DNA from: a virus
Virus record (IMG/VR): IMGVR_UViG_3300042923_000920
Location: 1 to 40,891 of that record
Reading direction: 5' to 3' (one strand)
Length of the DNA stretch: 40,891 bases
A program made the position numbers and the translations under genes. The notes beneath the pieces are model-generated. The model was not told the origin of the DNA. It did no database searches and saw only the letters and a list, made by a program, of their open reading frames with translations. Below, piece by piece: positions 14,980 through 22,418 of the stretch. How positions within the stretch are numbered: the stretch's first letter is position 1; each line of letters opens with the position of its first letter.

Positions 14980-15580
14980 AGTCATCGCCGGGGCATACGA
15001 AGGTCAAAGAATTAAAATGGTAAAAGGCAGAATGGTTATTGGAGAAATTCAAATCAATAAAGAGACTGTAGAGCGTTACGAAATCATGAATGAAGACAGC
15101 AACACTACCAGGATTACTACAGGTAACACTAAAAAGAGTATGGTTGGAGCTGGCACAAAAGGAACAGTAGGTGCTGTTATCGGTACAGCGATTGCACCTG
15201 GTATCGGCACACTTATTGGGGGCGCAGCAGGAGTAACAACTTCAAAGAGTAAAAACAAATCTACTACAAAGGAAGTAACTGCTAAGGAAATGCTTGTTGC
15301 TATTTATTTTGTAAATGGTCAAGAATCATTAGTGAAATTGGACGGACAGTATTATGAAGAGTTTTTACGAGGAACCTTTAGTGAATCAATAATGCAAAAG
15401 AAAAAACAAAAGCAACCAAAGGATCCAAATAGAAATAATTATGCTCTAAAGGTTATTGGATGGTTTTTTCTCCCTTATATAATGCTTTTAGTTTTTTGGA
15501 AAAAACTCAATATAAAATATAGACTTCTTGGGGCTGGATGGTCCATTATATCACTCATAATTACAATCATAGGTAGGTAA
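14966..15580 (+). CDS. glycine-zipper membrane protein of unknown function
   Basis: 204 residues, ATG at 14966 behind AAAGGAGGAAG. The N-terminal ~55 residues form a beta-type domain. A Gly/Ala-rich zipper at 61-90 (GAGTKGTVGAVIG, then GTLIGGAAGV) may insert into membranes. A second soluble stretch at 100-145 precedes two C-terminal helices at about 160-178 and 186-203. No characterised family is recognised. As a plus-strand gene expressed apart from the lytic operons it is likely made in the lysogen, and superinfection exclusion is a reasonable but unproven role. Confidence 0.62.
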   Translation: MDINKVIAGAYEGQRIKMVKGRMVIGEIQINKETVERYEIMNEDSNTTRITTGNTKKSMVGAGTKGTVGAVIGTAIAPGIGTLIGGAAGVTTSKSKNKSTTKEVTAKEMLVAIYFVNGQESLVKLDGQYYEEFLRGTFSESIMQKKKQKQPKDPNRNNYALKVIGWFFLPYIMLLVFWKKLNIKYRLLGAGWSIISLIITIIGR

Positions 15581-15582
15581 TT

Positions 15583-15783
15583 ATGATATCCATCCACATA
15601 CACTACATATCAAATGGAAATAAAGTTTTACAGCGTGGACAATTTCCTCTTAAAGGGAAGAATAAAGAAGAAGTTGCGCTGGCATTTTTGAAGTGGATAA
15701 AACGAGAACATCCTTATGAATGTGAAATTGAAATGGTGATTGTGGATGGCGAGGATATAACCGAATTAGTTAAGAAATTGTAA
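15583..15783 (+). CDS. small hypothetical protein, 66 aa
   Basis: ATG at 15583, three bases after the glycine-zipper stop. It begins with a beta strand (MISIHIHYI), continues with a helix E-E-V-A-L-A-F-L-K-W-I and ends in a VIVDGEDITELV strand-helix, so it is a compact alpha/beta protein. No named family is recognised. It is followed by a clear terminator, so it ends this three-gene operon. Confidence 0.65.
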   Translation: MISIHIHYISNGNKVLQRGQFPLKGKNKEEVALAFLKWIKREHPYECEIEMVIVDGEDITELVKKL

Positions 15784-15786
15784 AAT

Positions 15787-15817
15787 GCCCCTCTCGATTA
15801 GGAGAAGGGCTTTTCTT
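15787..15817. terminator. terminator between convergent operons
   Basis: GCCCCTCTC pairs with GAGAAGGGC (eight pairs, one mismatch) and is followed by TTTTCTT on the plus strand; on the minus strand it is followed by ATTTT. It lies between the 66-aa gene and the amidase 3' end and probably works both ways. Confidence 0.75.
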
Positions 15818-15827
15818 AATATTGGAT

Positions 15828-16799
15828 TTATCCACGTAGTTTCTTTAAAAGCTGAGTATTCTGTATGGAAGTACCGGAGTAGTTCTTAATTCCGTGCTTT
15901 GCAGCAAGTTTTTTTCGGTTAGCCAATGAAGAGTCTTGGCCAATTGATTTGAGATAATCCACTACAGACGTAGTTTTTAAATCGCCTTTTGGTTGTGGTT
16001 TTGGTGCTGTCGATGTTTTTGGAGCAGATCCACTACGCATTTTGTTTAGCAACTTAGTATTTTGAGTAGCAGTACCAGTGTAATTGCTAATGCCGTATTG
16101 TTTTGCTAATTTTTGACGATTAATAAAGGATGAATTAACTCCAATGCTTTGCAGGTACTCCACAATGCTGTTTGTTTTCATATCGGCTTTTACCGTTGTC
16201 TCTTTTACTTGAATCTGTGGTGTCGTAGTTGGCTCAGGTACGATTCCAGCATTAAGTAACACTTTAACATCTGCACGGAACGTATCCATACTCTTACCGT
16301 GTTTAGGGAACCAGTGCATAACGTCAGCATGGTTGGAAGCAATACCTTTCTTATAACCTTCACAGTGAGTATCAATATCTTTCTCAGTAAGGTCAAACTC
16401 TTTACATAAATATGCGAATAGCTCAACCGCTTCCAGGTAAACCGAATCGAAATAGTCCTTATCTTTAAGGTCGTCCTCACAAATTTCTACATGAACATGA
16501 GTATTGTTAGAACTGCCTCCTCCACCCCATCCACGATGATTCCAGTCTAGAGTTTGATAAGTTGCAATCTTACCTTCTCTATCTTTACCAATAAATCCAT
16601 GTACACATACTTCTCGTCCACCCGGCTTAGGTTGATTCCAATGGTTTGGACTAATATCACCTAATTCTGGGGCATCAACATAACGACTCAACTTTGGATT
16701 ATTCGCACCTGTAGAGTGTAGCATAAGTTTCTTTACTTTAATCTTTTTACCAGCTTTGTAACAATCATTCTTGGTTAGGATACGTTTTTTTAAATTCAT
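15828..16799 (-). CDS. N-acetylmuramoyl-L-alanine amidase endolysin
   Basis: 323 residues. Residues 20-180 form an Amidase_2 catalytic domain with zinc-ligand candidates His28 (MLHSTG) and His157 (SNHAD), plus the H-V-H-V-E core at 101-105. The C-terminal part has two Amidase02_C-type wall-binding repeats, about 208-255 and 273-322, each with V-x-Y-L-x-S-I-G, N-R-x-K-L-A, N-Y-x-G-T and Q-N-T-x-L-L-x-K. The repeats are joined by a Pro/Thr/Ser linker. This domain pair is typical of Bacillus phage endolysins. It cuts the amide between muramic acid and L-Ala after holin opens the membrane. It follows a UUCG-loop terminator, suggesting attenuated expression. Confidence 0.93.
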   Translation of the reverse strand: MNLKKRILTKNDCYKAGKKIKVKKLMLHSTGANNPKLSRYVDAPELGDISPNHWNQPKPGGREVCVHGFIGKDREGKIATYQTLDWNHRGWGGGGSSNNTHVHVEICEDDLKDKDYFDSVYLEAVELFAYLCKEFDLTEKDIDTHCEGYKKGIASNHADVMHWFPKHGKSMDTFRADVKVLLNAGIVPEPTTTPQIQVKETTVKADMKTNSIVEYLQSIGVNSSFINRQKLAKQYGISNYTGTATQNTKLLNKMRSGSAPKTSTAPKPQPKGDLKTTSVVDYLKSIGQDSSLANRKKLAAKHGIKNYSGTSIQNTQLLKKLRG

Positions 16800-16819
16800 T
16801 ATTTAACCTCTCCCTTTTC

Positions 16820-16851
16820 AAAATAACAAAAGCCACTCCGAAGAGCAGCTT
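16820..16851 (-). terminator. UUCG-tetraloop terminator between holin and amidase
   Basis: On the minus strand AAGCTGCTC pairs with GAGTGGCTT (nine pairs, two G-U) around a TTCG loop, then TTGTTATTTT. It overlaps the holin stop codon and lies upstream of the amidase start, so it could keep endolysin below holin level. Confidence 0.7.
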
Positions 16852-17089
16852 ATTTTGCATTAGTTAATCCTTTTTCTTTTAATACTTCTTTTTGCCTTTT
16901 GCCTTTTGTTGTCACATAGTTGTTTTTAAACCATGCCCATGTCGATGCTGCAAGTGTAAACACTGTGGATAAAAAAGCTGTTTGCTCCTCCGCCGTGCCT
17001 GGTATCTCATACAATCCAGAACTAGTTAAAAACTGATTAAGCAAAGCAATTACTAAAACAATGGTCCTGATTAATGTACCTCTGTCCAT
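16850..17089 (-). CDS. phi LC3-family holin
   Basis: 79 residues. The ATG at 17089 has AAGGGGG eight bases upstream, so it is preferred to the in-frame GTG at 17098 that lies inside that site. Two membrane segments (about 6-25 and 37-56: TIVLVIALLNQFL and AFLSTVFTLAASTWAWF) flank a polar loop. A strongly basic tail follows. This is the layout of the phi LC3/Bacillus holins that form lesions for the endolysin. It is directly coupled to the XhlA-like gene upstream. Confidence 0.88.
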   Translation of the reverse strand: MDRGTLIRTIVLVIALLNQFLTSSGLYEIPGTAEEQTAFLSTVFTLAASTWAWFKNNYVTTKGKRQKEVLKEKGLTNAK

Positions 17090-17090
17090 C

Positions 17091-17375
17091 TTACTCACCC
17101 CCTTTATTTTCTAGTGAATCCACTCGCTTATGGAGAGACTTGTTAGATTCATCAATTTTCGCAACCTGAATACTAAGCTCGCCGATTTTTCTATCGCTCG
17201 CTTTTTGGTCGAGTCGAATTTCATCCACACCTTTACTTATATAACTAAGCTGCGCTTTTATCTCAGCATCCTGACGTGTATCTGTTTTTGTCTCTTTTTG
17301 CTTGTTAAACTGATAAGTAAGGAAGCTTAAAAACAAGCCTCCAATTGCAATTAGTACACCGATTTCAATTGTCAC
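17091..17375 (-). CDS. xhlA: XhlA-like lysis accessory protein
   Basis: 94 residues from GTG 17375. One N-terminal membrane helix (5-23) is followed by a coiled coil (about 40-90) with heptads through L-S-Y-I-S-K-G-V-D-E-I-R-L. This inverted layout (membrane anchor plus coiled coil) is that of XhlA/BhlA proteins which assist holins. The stop overlaps the holin ribosome binding site. Only about 20 bases separate its start from the terminator of the recombinase gene upstream, so it has no room for its own promoter there. Confidence 0.78.
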   Translation of the reverse strand: MTIEIGVLIAIGGLFLSFLTYQFNKQKETKTDTRQDAEIKAQLSYISKGVDEIRLDQKASDRKIGELSIQVAKIDESNKSLHKRVDSLENKGGE

Positions 17376-17394
17376 TCCGTCACCGACCTTTCCT

Positions 17395-17420
17395 AAAATA
17401 AAAAGAGCCCCAGAGGACTC
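17395..17420 (-). terminator. terminator after the tyrosine recombinase
   Basis: On the minus strand GAGTCC pairs with GGGCTC (one G-U) and is followed by TTTTTATTTT. It overlaps the recombinase stop codon and precedes the lysis genes. Confidence 0.72.
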
Positions 17421-18412
17421 TACATAACGTGATACTTTTTAAATGCTTGTTGCTTACGCTCCTCTGACACATTGGCATACACCAATGTAGTAGATGGATT
17501 GCTATGCCCCATTAGATGCTGTAAATCAGTCAATTCAATGCCAGCATCCATTGATAACGTAGCAAATGTATGTCGCATAACGTGTGGATGCAATTTCTTC
17601 TTAATTTTTGATGCTTTTTCGATTTTCTCAACTTCCTCCTGGATAGATCTGTTACTTAATCGCCCATAGGGTCTTTTACCAGCCACAAAGAGCGCTTCGT
17701 TATCATCTTTCCTGCTTTTTAAATACCTGTCCAAAAACCGCAAAGCCTTAAATGATAAGTAGACTACTCGTTCTTTGTCACCTTTCCCGATAACCTTACA
17801 ACTCATGGTTTGTAAATTAATATCATCTCTGTTTAGACTCGCTAGTTCTGACAATCGGCATCCTGTGGAGTAAAACACTTCAATGAGTGCCCTTTGTCTT
17901 TGCGTTTTACATGCTTCTCGGACTGTTTCTAATTCTTCGATGCTTAATCCTTTAGGAAGTCGCTTTGGCTTTTTAGGTAATTTTATTTTAAGTGTTGGAT
18001 CACGTAGCAAAACTTCTTCTTTAACAAGCCACCCAAAAAAACTTTTAAGCACCGACAACTTTTGTCCGATGGTACTCATTTGAGCCTTATCAAAAGAGGC
18101 TAAATATGCTCTAATGTCTGCCGTAGTAACTCTCACCGTTGCTTTTTGGCAATGTTGACTAAACAAATGGAGCTCGCCTTTATACCCTTTGATTGTCTTT
18201 TTACTAAGACCTTCAATCAACTTTGACGATAGATACAATTCAATCTTTTCTGGAATGTCTTTTTCTAGTTGTAAATCTGATTTTCTTTCTATGTTGTAGT
18301 TACATAAAACCTCTTCTAAACGGACTGATAAGTTATTTAAGTCTATGTCCGGGATGATGGTACTAATGATAGTATTTAAATCATTCATTAACCGACTAGT
18401 ATCGTTTGACAT
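17420..18412 (-). CDS. Xer-like tyrosine recombinase
   Basis: 330 residues. A SAM-like core-binding domain (about 52-140) precedes the catalytic domain with all conserved residues: Arg186 (TGCRLSEL), Lys in GKGDKER at 210-213, His277-x2-Arg280 (HPHVMRHTF), His303 (MGHSNPSTT) and nucleophile Tyr312. It is close in size to XerC/XerD and lacks the arm-binding domain of lambda-type integrases. A phage with a serine integrase does not need it for integration, so resolution of dimers or insertion at a dif-like site is more likely. It is divergent from an XRE regulator with three operators between them. An extra N-terminal 50 residues make it a little longer than XerC. Confidence 0.92.
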   Translation of the reverse strand: MSNDTSRLMNDLNTIISTIIPDIDLNNLSVRLEEVLCNYNIERKSDLQLEKDIPEKIELYLSSKLIEGLSKKTIKGYKGELHLFSQHCQKATVRVTTADIRAYLASFDKAQMSTIGQKLSVLKSFFGWLVKEEVLLRDPTLKIKLPKKPKRLPKGLSIEELETVREACKTQRQRALIEVFYSTGCRLSELASLNRDDINLQTMSCKVIGKGDKERVVYLSFKALRFLDRYLKSRKDDNEALFVAGKRPYGRLSNRSIQEEVEKIEKASKIKKKLHPHVMRHTFATLSMDAGIELTDLQHLMGHSNPSTTLVYANVSEERKQQAFKKYHVM

Positions 18413-18432
18413 CTTAACTCTCCTCCTAACGA

Positions 18433-18515
18433 TTACTCGTTTTTCGTGTAATTTAATAATAACATTACACTTTTTTTGAGTAAATAGGACTAATTACACG
18501 TTTATCGTGTATAAT
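18433..18515. promoter_or_regulatory. three evenly spaced 19-bp operators with divergent promoters
   Basis: Three dyads of one form, TTACxCG-N5-CGxGTAA, start at 18433, 18465 and 18494 (steps of 32 and 29 bases, about three helical turns). The first and third have CG inner flanks, the second T. The leftward promoter for the recombinase is TTTACT (18479-18484) to TATTAT (18456-18461) with a 17-base spacer, and the middle dyad covers its -35 end and most of its spacer. The rightward -10 TATAAT (18510-18515) touches the third dyad. This is a compact switch, most likely bound by the XRE protein encoded just to the right. Confidence 0.75.
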
Positions 18516-18533
18516 CTTTTCAGGAGGGATAAA

Positions 18534-18752
18534 ATGGTGAAAGTGAAATCTAATTTACAGTCAATCATTGATGAAAAAGGTCTTTCTGTATTAAAGGTGT
18601 CAAAAGATATTGGATATCGCTATGAATCAGTTCGTCAGATGTATAATGACGATAATAAAGTCTACCCAAGAGAATTACTCACAAAACTTTGCGCATACTT
18701 AAATGTAACACCAGGAGATTTACTCTTATTAGAAAAAGAGCAATCGGAGTAA
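18534..18752 (+). CDS. XRE-family regulator of the recombinase switch
   Basis: 72 residues from ATG 18534, seven bases after AGGAGGG; an earlier frame start at 18507 lies inside the operators. It is a single Cro/C1-type DNA-binding domain (LSVLKVSKDIGYRYESVRQM at about 17-36) with the second helix pair L-C-A-Y-L-N-V-T-P-G-D-L-L. It is divergent from the tyrosine recombinase and has a terminator over its stop. It probably represses itself and the recombinase through the three dyads. Confidence 0.8.
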   Translation: MVKVKSNLQSIIDEKGLSVLKVSKDIGYRYESVRQMYNDDNKVYPRELLTKLCAYLNVTPGDLLLLEKEQSE

Positions 18753-18770
18753 TTCCGCTGCTCTTTTTTT
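18737..18770 (+). terminator. strong terminator overlapping the XRE stop
   Basis: AGAGCA and TGCTCT plus inner CGGA/TCCG pair on either side of a small loop, followed by seven T residues. It isolates the XRE gene from the downstream glycan polymerase gene, which must therefore have its own promoter in 18771-18905. Confidence 0.85.
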
Positions 18771-18905
18771 GTTACTTTTTTTATTGATGAGTTACCGCAC
18801 ACTTTCTTCCAAAGATGAAGTTACAAAAATAAACACTACACTTTCTTTTGTTTTATAGTAAAATAAAACATGCTTTGAACAAACTAAGGAAGGAACCCTT
18901 AATTC

Positions 18906-20057
18906 ATGAAAATTTATACCACAGACCACTTTACAACCAATATACTTTTCTTACTTGTATTTTTATACCTTTTAACCTCTTTGCAAATTCTAACGCCATT
19001 TACATCTTTATTTAGGTTTTCTTTGATTTTCTTTATTACTTGCATTTTTCTATTAATCCTAAAAAAGAAGCCCCACATTAAAGTAAGAGATATTTACTTC
19101 TTTTTACCAATTATTTTATTTCAAATATTTTATGTGTTACGGTCATCAACATACACAGATGTAAATGCTTATACTTCGATATTTTATCAGGGTTTCTTTT
19201 TCCTCCTTCTATTTGTAGTGTCATCACTCGTCTGGAAAAAGGACCAAATAAAAACTTTATCAACAATATCAATTGCGCTATTTGTAGTTTTATTAATATT
19301 GGCAATTATAAAAACTCAAGCAATAAACCCTAATACTATTGGAGCGTATGCATATTTTCTCTCATTCTTCCCATTACTGTATTTTATCGAATATAAAAGT
19401 AAATTGATAAAACCATTCCTTGTGATTTTTTTAATAACGCTTTCTGCGTATTTGATATTTTTGTCAAACTCGAGATCTGTTCTTGTATGCGTAGCATTCT
19501 CTATAATAACATACAAATTATGGAGCATAATTACCAAGAGAAAACTATTATATAGACTATATTTTTTCATGATATTAATATTTAGCTTTCTTTTTACAAC
19601 GGTATATCCGAAAATTAATACATTTAACTTCTATAATGACCTTGAATTTTTAATGTACAAATATACCGGGAAGAACCTTTTATCTGGTAGAGATTATATT
19701 TGGAATATACTTCTCGATTTGATTAGCAATAAATTATGGTTGGGGTACGGTGCTGGTGCATTACCTAGTCATTTCTTTGACACAGATTTATCGTCTCATA
19801 ATTTATATCTTCAAATATCTCTACAAGTTGGAATACTTGGGCTTATTTTATTGTTGATATTTTTATATTTCATCTGGATGAAGTTACGGCTTAGCCTTAA
19901 TGATAAAAAAACAGCGTTAGTTGCTTCTTATTTCGTTGGCATAATAATATACCAACTATTTGAAATTACCTTAACTCAAAATAACTTTGGTTTGGCTATT
20001 ATACAGTGGTTAATTATAGGGTTAGGTCTAAGTCTTAGCTTTAATAAAAGGCAATAA
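18906..20057 (+). CDS. Wzy/O-antigen-ligase-type polysaccharide polymerase
   Basis: 383 residues with about 10-11 membrane helices. The C-terminal half has the Wzy_C/O-antigen-ligase signature: N-P-N at 141-143, S-N-S-R at 187-190, S-G-R-D at 260-263 and W-L-G-Y-G-x-G at 278-284 leading to S-H-N-L-Y-L-Q at 297-303. The Arg and His are the family's functional residues in the large extracytoplasmic loop. Such enzymes polymerise or attach lipid-linked glycans at the outer membrane face. The gene is a plus-strand insert with its own terminator between tail-fibre and lysis genes, the typical setting of a lysogenic conversion gene. It would alter a capsule or wall glycan. Its low-complexity AT-rich sequence suggests transfer. 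The substrate is unknown. Confidence 0.85.
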   Translation: MKIYTTDHFTTNILFLLVFLYLLTSLQILTPFTSLFRFSLIFFITCIFLLILKKKPHIKVRDIYFFLPIILFQIFYVLRSSTYTDVNAYTSIFYQGFFFLLLFVVSSLVWKKDQIKTLSTISIALFVVLLILAIIKTQAINPNTIGAYAYFLSFFPLLYFIEYKSKLIKPFLVIFLITLSAYLIFLSNSRSVLVCVAFSIITYKLWSIITKRKLLYRLYFFMILIFSFLFTTVYPKINTFNFYNDLEFLMYKYTGKNLLSGRDYIWNILLDLISNKLWLGYGAGALPSHFFDTDLSSHNLYLQISLQVGILGLILLLIFLYFIWMKLRLSLNDKKTALVASYFVGIIIYQLFEITLTQNNFGLAIIQWLIIGLGLSLSFNKRQ

Positions 20058-20095
20058 ACTTTTTATAAATAAAGGGTTTTTGCCTTTTATTTTTT
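20043..20095 (+). terminator. terminator of the glycan polymerase gene
   Basis: AATAAAAGGCAA (20043-20054) and TTGCCTTTTATT (20080-20091) are perfect 12-base complements followed by more T. Because it lies between convergent genes it can also stop the leftward tail transcript. Confidence 0.7.
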
Positions 20096-20115
20096 AATAA
20101 TTTGATATGTGAAAA

Positions 20116-20760
20116 TTATTTCTTCACTAATTCTAGTTTATAACTAGTAAACGTTACGCTTCTGTTCTCGATTTTGTTTCTACTGTACATATCATAAAAA
20201 ACAACTTTAAAAGGTTGGCTGACGAAATTCCCCTCATCCAAAACTCGAACCCTCGTTCCCTCTATCATAAAATCAACGTACCCTTTATCAATATCCCATT
20301 CAAGAATAACATCGTGAGGGTCAAGAAAATTTATATTTTTTAAAATTGGTTTGATAATTGATGTAAATCCATTTTTCAAAATTTGTGCATCCACAGTTTG
20401 TTTTCCTGGAACAGTTCCATCATCTTGAAAACGAAAAAGAATATGTTCGGTAAAACTCACTCTAAATCCAAAATAATTAGTCACCATCGTGTTTTCCAAA
20501 AACGCAATATCTTTTATTGTCAATTTTACTTTACTGTAGTCTAAAGGATTAATTATAAAAGAACTTTCCCCAATATATCTACCGACATCTCTGTTTTGCG
20601 TTGTTGCAGTTAACTTATTATTAGGAAAAGATGACACAACTGTTACACCTAAATTGTTGTTCCCTCCCGCATTTGTAATATAAGAAGGAATAGAACCACT
20701 TGAAAAATCTTCTTTTAAAATCTTTGTTTTTTTATCTTCTGGAGTCAGAAAGATACTCAT
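20116..20760 (-). CDS. tail-tip accessory protein, lectin-like
   Basis: 214 residues, ATG overlapping the upstream stop (ATGA). No membrane segments; almost all beta-type with strands such as KVKLTIKDIAFL, H-D-V-I-L-E-W-D and K-V-V-F-Y-D-M-Y. This looks like a jelly-roll (LamG/CBM-like) fold, entered by E-D-F-S-S-G-S-I-P near 17-25. It is translated with the glycosidase-like baseplate protein. A carbohydrate-binding role in receptor recognition is inferred from position and fold type. Confidence 0.6.
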   Translation of the reverse strand: MSIFLTPEDKKTKILKEDFSSGSIPSYITNAGGNNNLGVTVVSSFPNNKLTATTQNRDVGRYIGESSFIINPLDYSKVKLTIKDIAFLENTMVTNYFGFRVSFTEHILFRFQDDGTVPGKQTVDAQILKNGFTSIIKPILKNINFLDPHDVILEWDIDKGYVDFMIEGTRVRVLDEGNFVSQPFKVVFYDMYSRNKIENRSVTFTSYKLELVKK

Positions 20761-22370
20761 GCTAACTGCACCTCCATCTTAGCAACAGCAATACCGTTTT
20801 CCGTTCCCCCGTAACCGTAATACATGTACAAAACACCTTCATCATACAAAAAAGTTGGTGATAAAACATTAGCGTAGTCGTAAGTTCCTGTCGTTCCCTT
20901 TTCAAATACTATACCAATACTCTCGTATGTCTTTAAGTCCTTAGAAATAAGCCCATATAAACTATTGTCATCTCCACGATATACAATGACGAAAAAACCT
21001 TGCCAATAGAAGATTGTTGGTGAAAATGCTCCCCTTGATGATGGCTCATTGATATATAATGGTTCATCAAATAAATTCCAATGGTATCCGTCGTTTGAAT
21101 AACAAGCACCAATAGAGGCAGTAACAACCCCAGTTTCTTGATTAGTTGCATTACCATTCGCCTGATAAACTCCATAGTAAGCATTGCCTACTTTAATCGA
21201 TCGTACATAACTAACAGATTTTCCGTTCCAACGATTGATATGTCCGTTTGATGATAAAACAGGACTGCTTCCATACGGTATAAAATTAACACCATCATCA
21301 GAAGTCCATAAACCCGTGAATTGTTGATCTCCCGTTGCTAATGGAGAGTGTGTATATAATAATACTTTATTGTTTACCTCATCAAAAAACACATCTGGAG
21401 ATGATACATGCGATTTAGCCCAAGTTAGCATATTAACATTTATAATTGGAGTTTCAGAATACAATGTCCATTGTCCTTCAGGAGTAGGGGATGTAAACAA
21501 CCAACAACCTTCGTTGTCATGGCTGCATGCGTATAAATAGTATTTATCAATGGGATTAGATAAATATTTATATGCAGGAAACACCGCCACAAATTGAAGC
21601 GAATAATATGCACCCTGTATTGGTGTTGTAGGTACATAACTTTTAATAATCAAAGGATTGTTAGTCGACCTTGTTAATTTAGGAAAGCTAAAAACATTTT
21701 TATTAGTCAATGCAACCGACATACTTTCAGCTTCTATTAAATTTTTACCTTTTATTGTTTCTATCTTCGTCACACTTTGTGCCAATTGTGAGGAAAAACT
21801 TTCTAATCTTGCGTTAAGATTCTCCTCTGGACCACGGGCTATTTCTACCTCTTCTTTAATCGAGTTAACATGATGTGTATTATCCACAATTTGTTGTAAA
21901 TCCACCGTACTCAATACGTTAGCAGCTTCTATTGTTTTTTCGATGATTGGCAAATCATCACTCGATATGATGCTTGTATTAACGATCGATTCTCTAACCA
22001 AAAAAGTAAATTCTGCTGTTTCAGCAACCAGACCACCATTTTCATCCGTGATTGAAATTTGAGCTCGCACATTACCTTTTATGGCCAATGCTTGAGTAGT
22101 CAGTATGATTTGTATTTTACCATTTGTTGCATCTGAAATTGTTATTCCTGTCGTTTCGTCTTGATAAACACTGTTATTATCTGGCTTTTTAAAAGCTGCT
22201 TTAACTTTTTTATTTGATAGATCTAGAGGAATATCATTTTCGGTTAAGTTAACAATCAAAATCGCAGTTTTAACATCCCCCTGTGAAAAAACAGGTGTTT
22301 GTTGTTTGGAGTTGTTGGCTTTAATAGTATCAACATCGATTGTAAACTTTTTTAATAAATCCTCAGCCAT
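20757..22370 (-). CDS. BppU-type baseplate protein fused to GH43-like propeller
   Basis: 537 residues from ATG 22370 (GAGG upstream; a five-codon longer start is rejected). Residues 1-130 match the BppU N-terminal domain of upper baseplate proteins (TAILIVNLTENDIPLDLSN in part). A helical stalk follows at about 145-200. Residues 220-537 form repeated blades with W-T-S-D-D-G-x-x-F, S-N-D-G-Y-H-W and L-S-P-T-F-L-Y-D, typical of five-bladed GH43/GH32 propellers. It should bind or trim a host glycan during adsorption. Catalytic residues cannot be placed with certainty, so it may be a lectin rather than an enzyme. Confidence 0.78.
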   Translation of the reverse strand: MAEDLLKKFTIDVDTIKANNSKQQTPVFSQGDVKTAILIVNLTENDIPLDLSNKKVKAAFKKPDNNSVYQDETTGITISDATNGKIQIILTTQALAIKGNVRAQISITDENGGLVAETAEFTFLVRESIVNTSIISSDDLPIIEKTIEAANVLSTVDLQQIVDNTHHVNSIKEEVEIARGPEENLNARLESFSSQLAQSVTKIETIKGKNLIEAESMSVALTNKNVFSFPKLTRSTNNPLIIKSYVPTTPIQGAYYSLQFVAVFPAYKYLSNPIDKYYLYACSHDNEGCWLFTSPTPEGQWTLYSETPIINVNMLTWAKSHVSSPDVFFDEVNNKVLLYTHSPLATGDQQFTGLWTSDDGVNFIPYGSSPVLSSNGHINRWNGKSVSYVRSIKVGNAYYGVYQANGNATNQETGVVTASIGACYSNDGYHWNLFDEPLYINEPSSRGAFSPTIFYWQGFFVIVYRGDDNSLYGLISKDLKTYESIGIVFEKGTTGTYDYANVLSPTFLYDEGVLYMYYGYGGTENGIAVAKMEVQLA

Positions 22371-22385
22371 GGTACACCTCCTCAA

Positions 22386-22416
22386 AATAAAAATATAATC
22401 TACTCTGTGTAAGATT
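22386..22416 (-). terminator. weak terminator inside the tail operon
   Basis: On the minus strand AATCTTAC and GTAGATT pair with one bulge, then ATATTTTTATTTT. It sits between tail-fibre and BppU genes and could lower expression downstream. Confidence 0.35.
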
Positions 22417-22418
22417 TT

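Noticed and set aside
18906-20057. Multi-helix protein as holin or antiholin
   Set aside because: The length of 383 residues and the polymerase/ligase motifs contradict it, and a holin is already present at 16850-17089.
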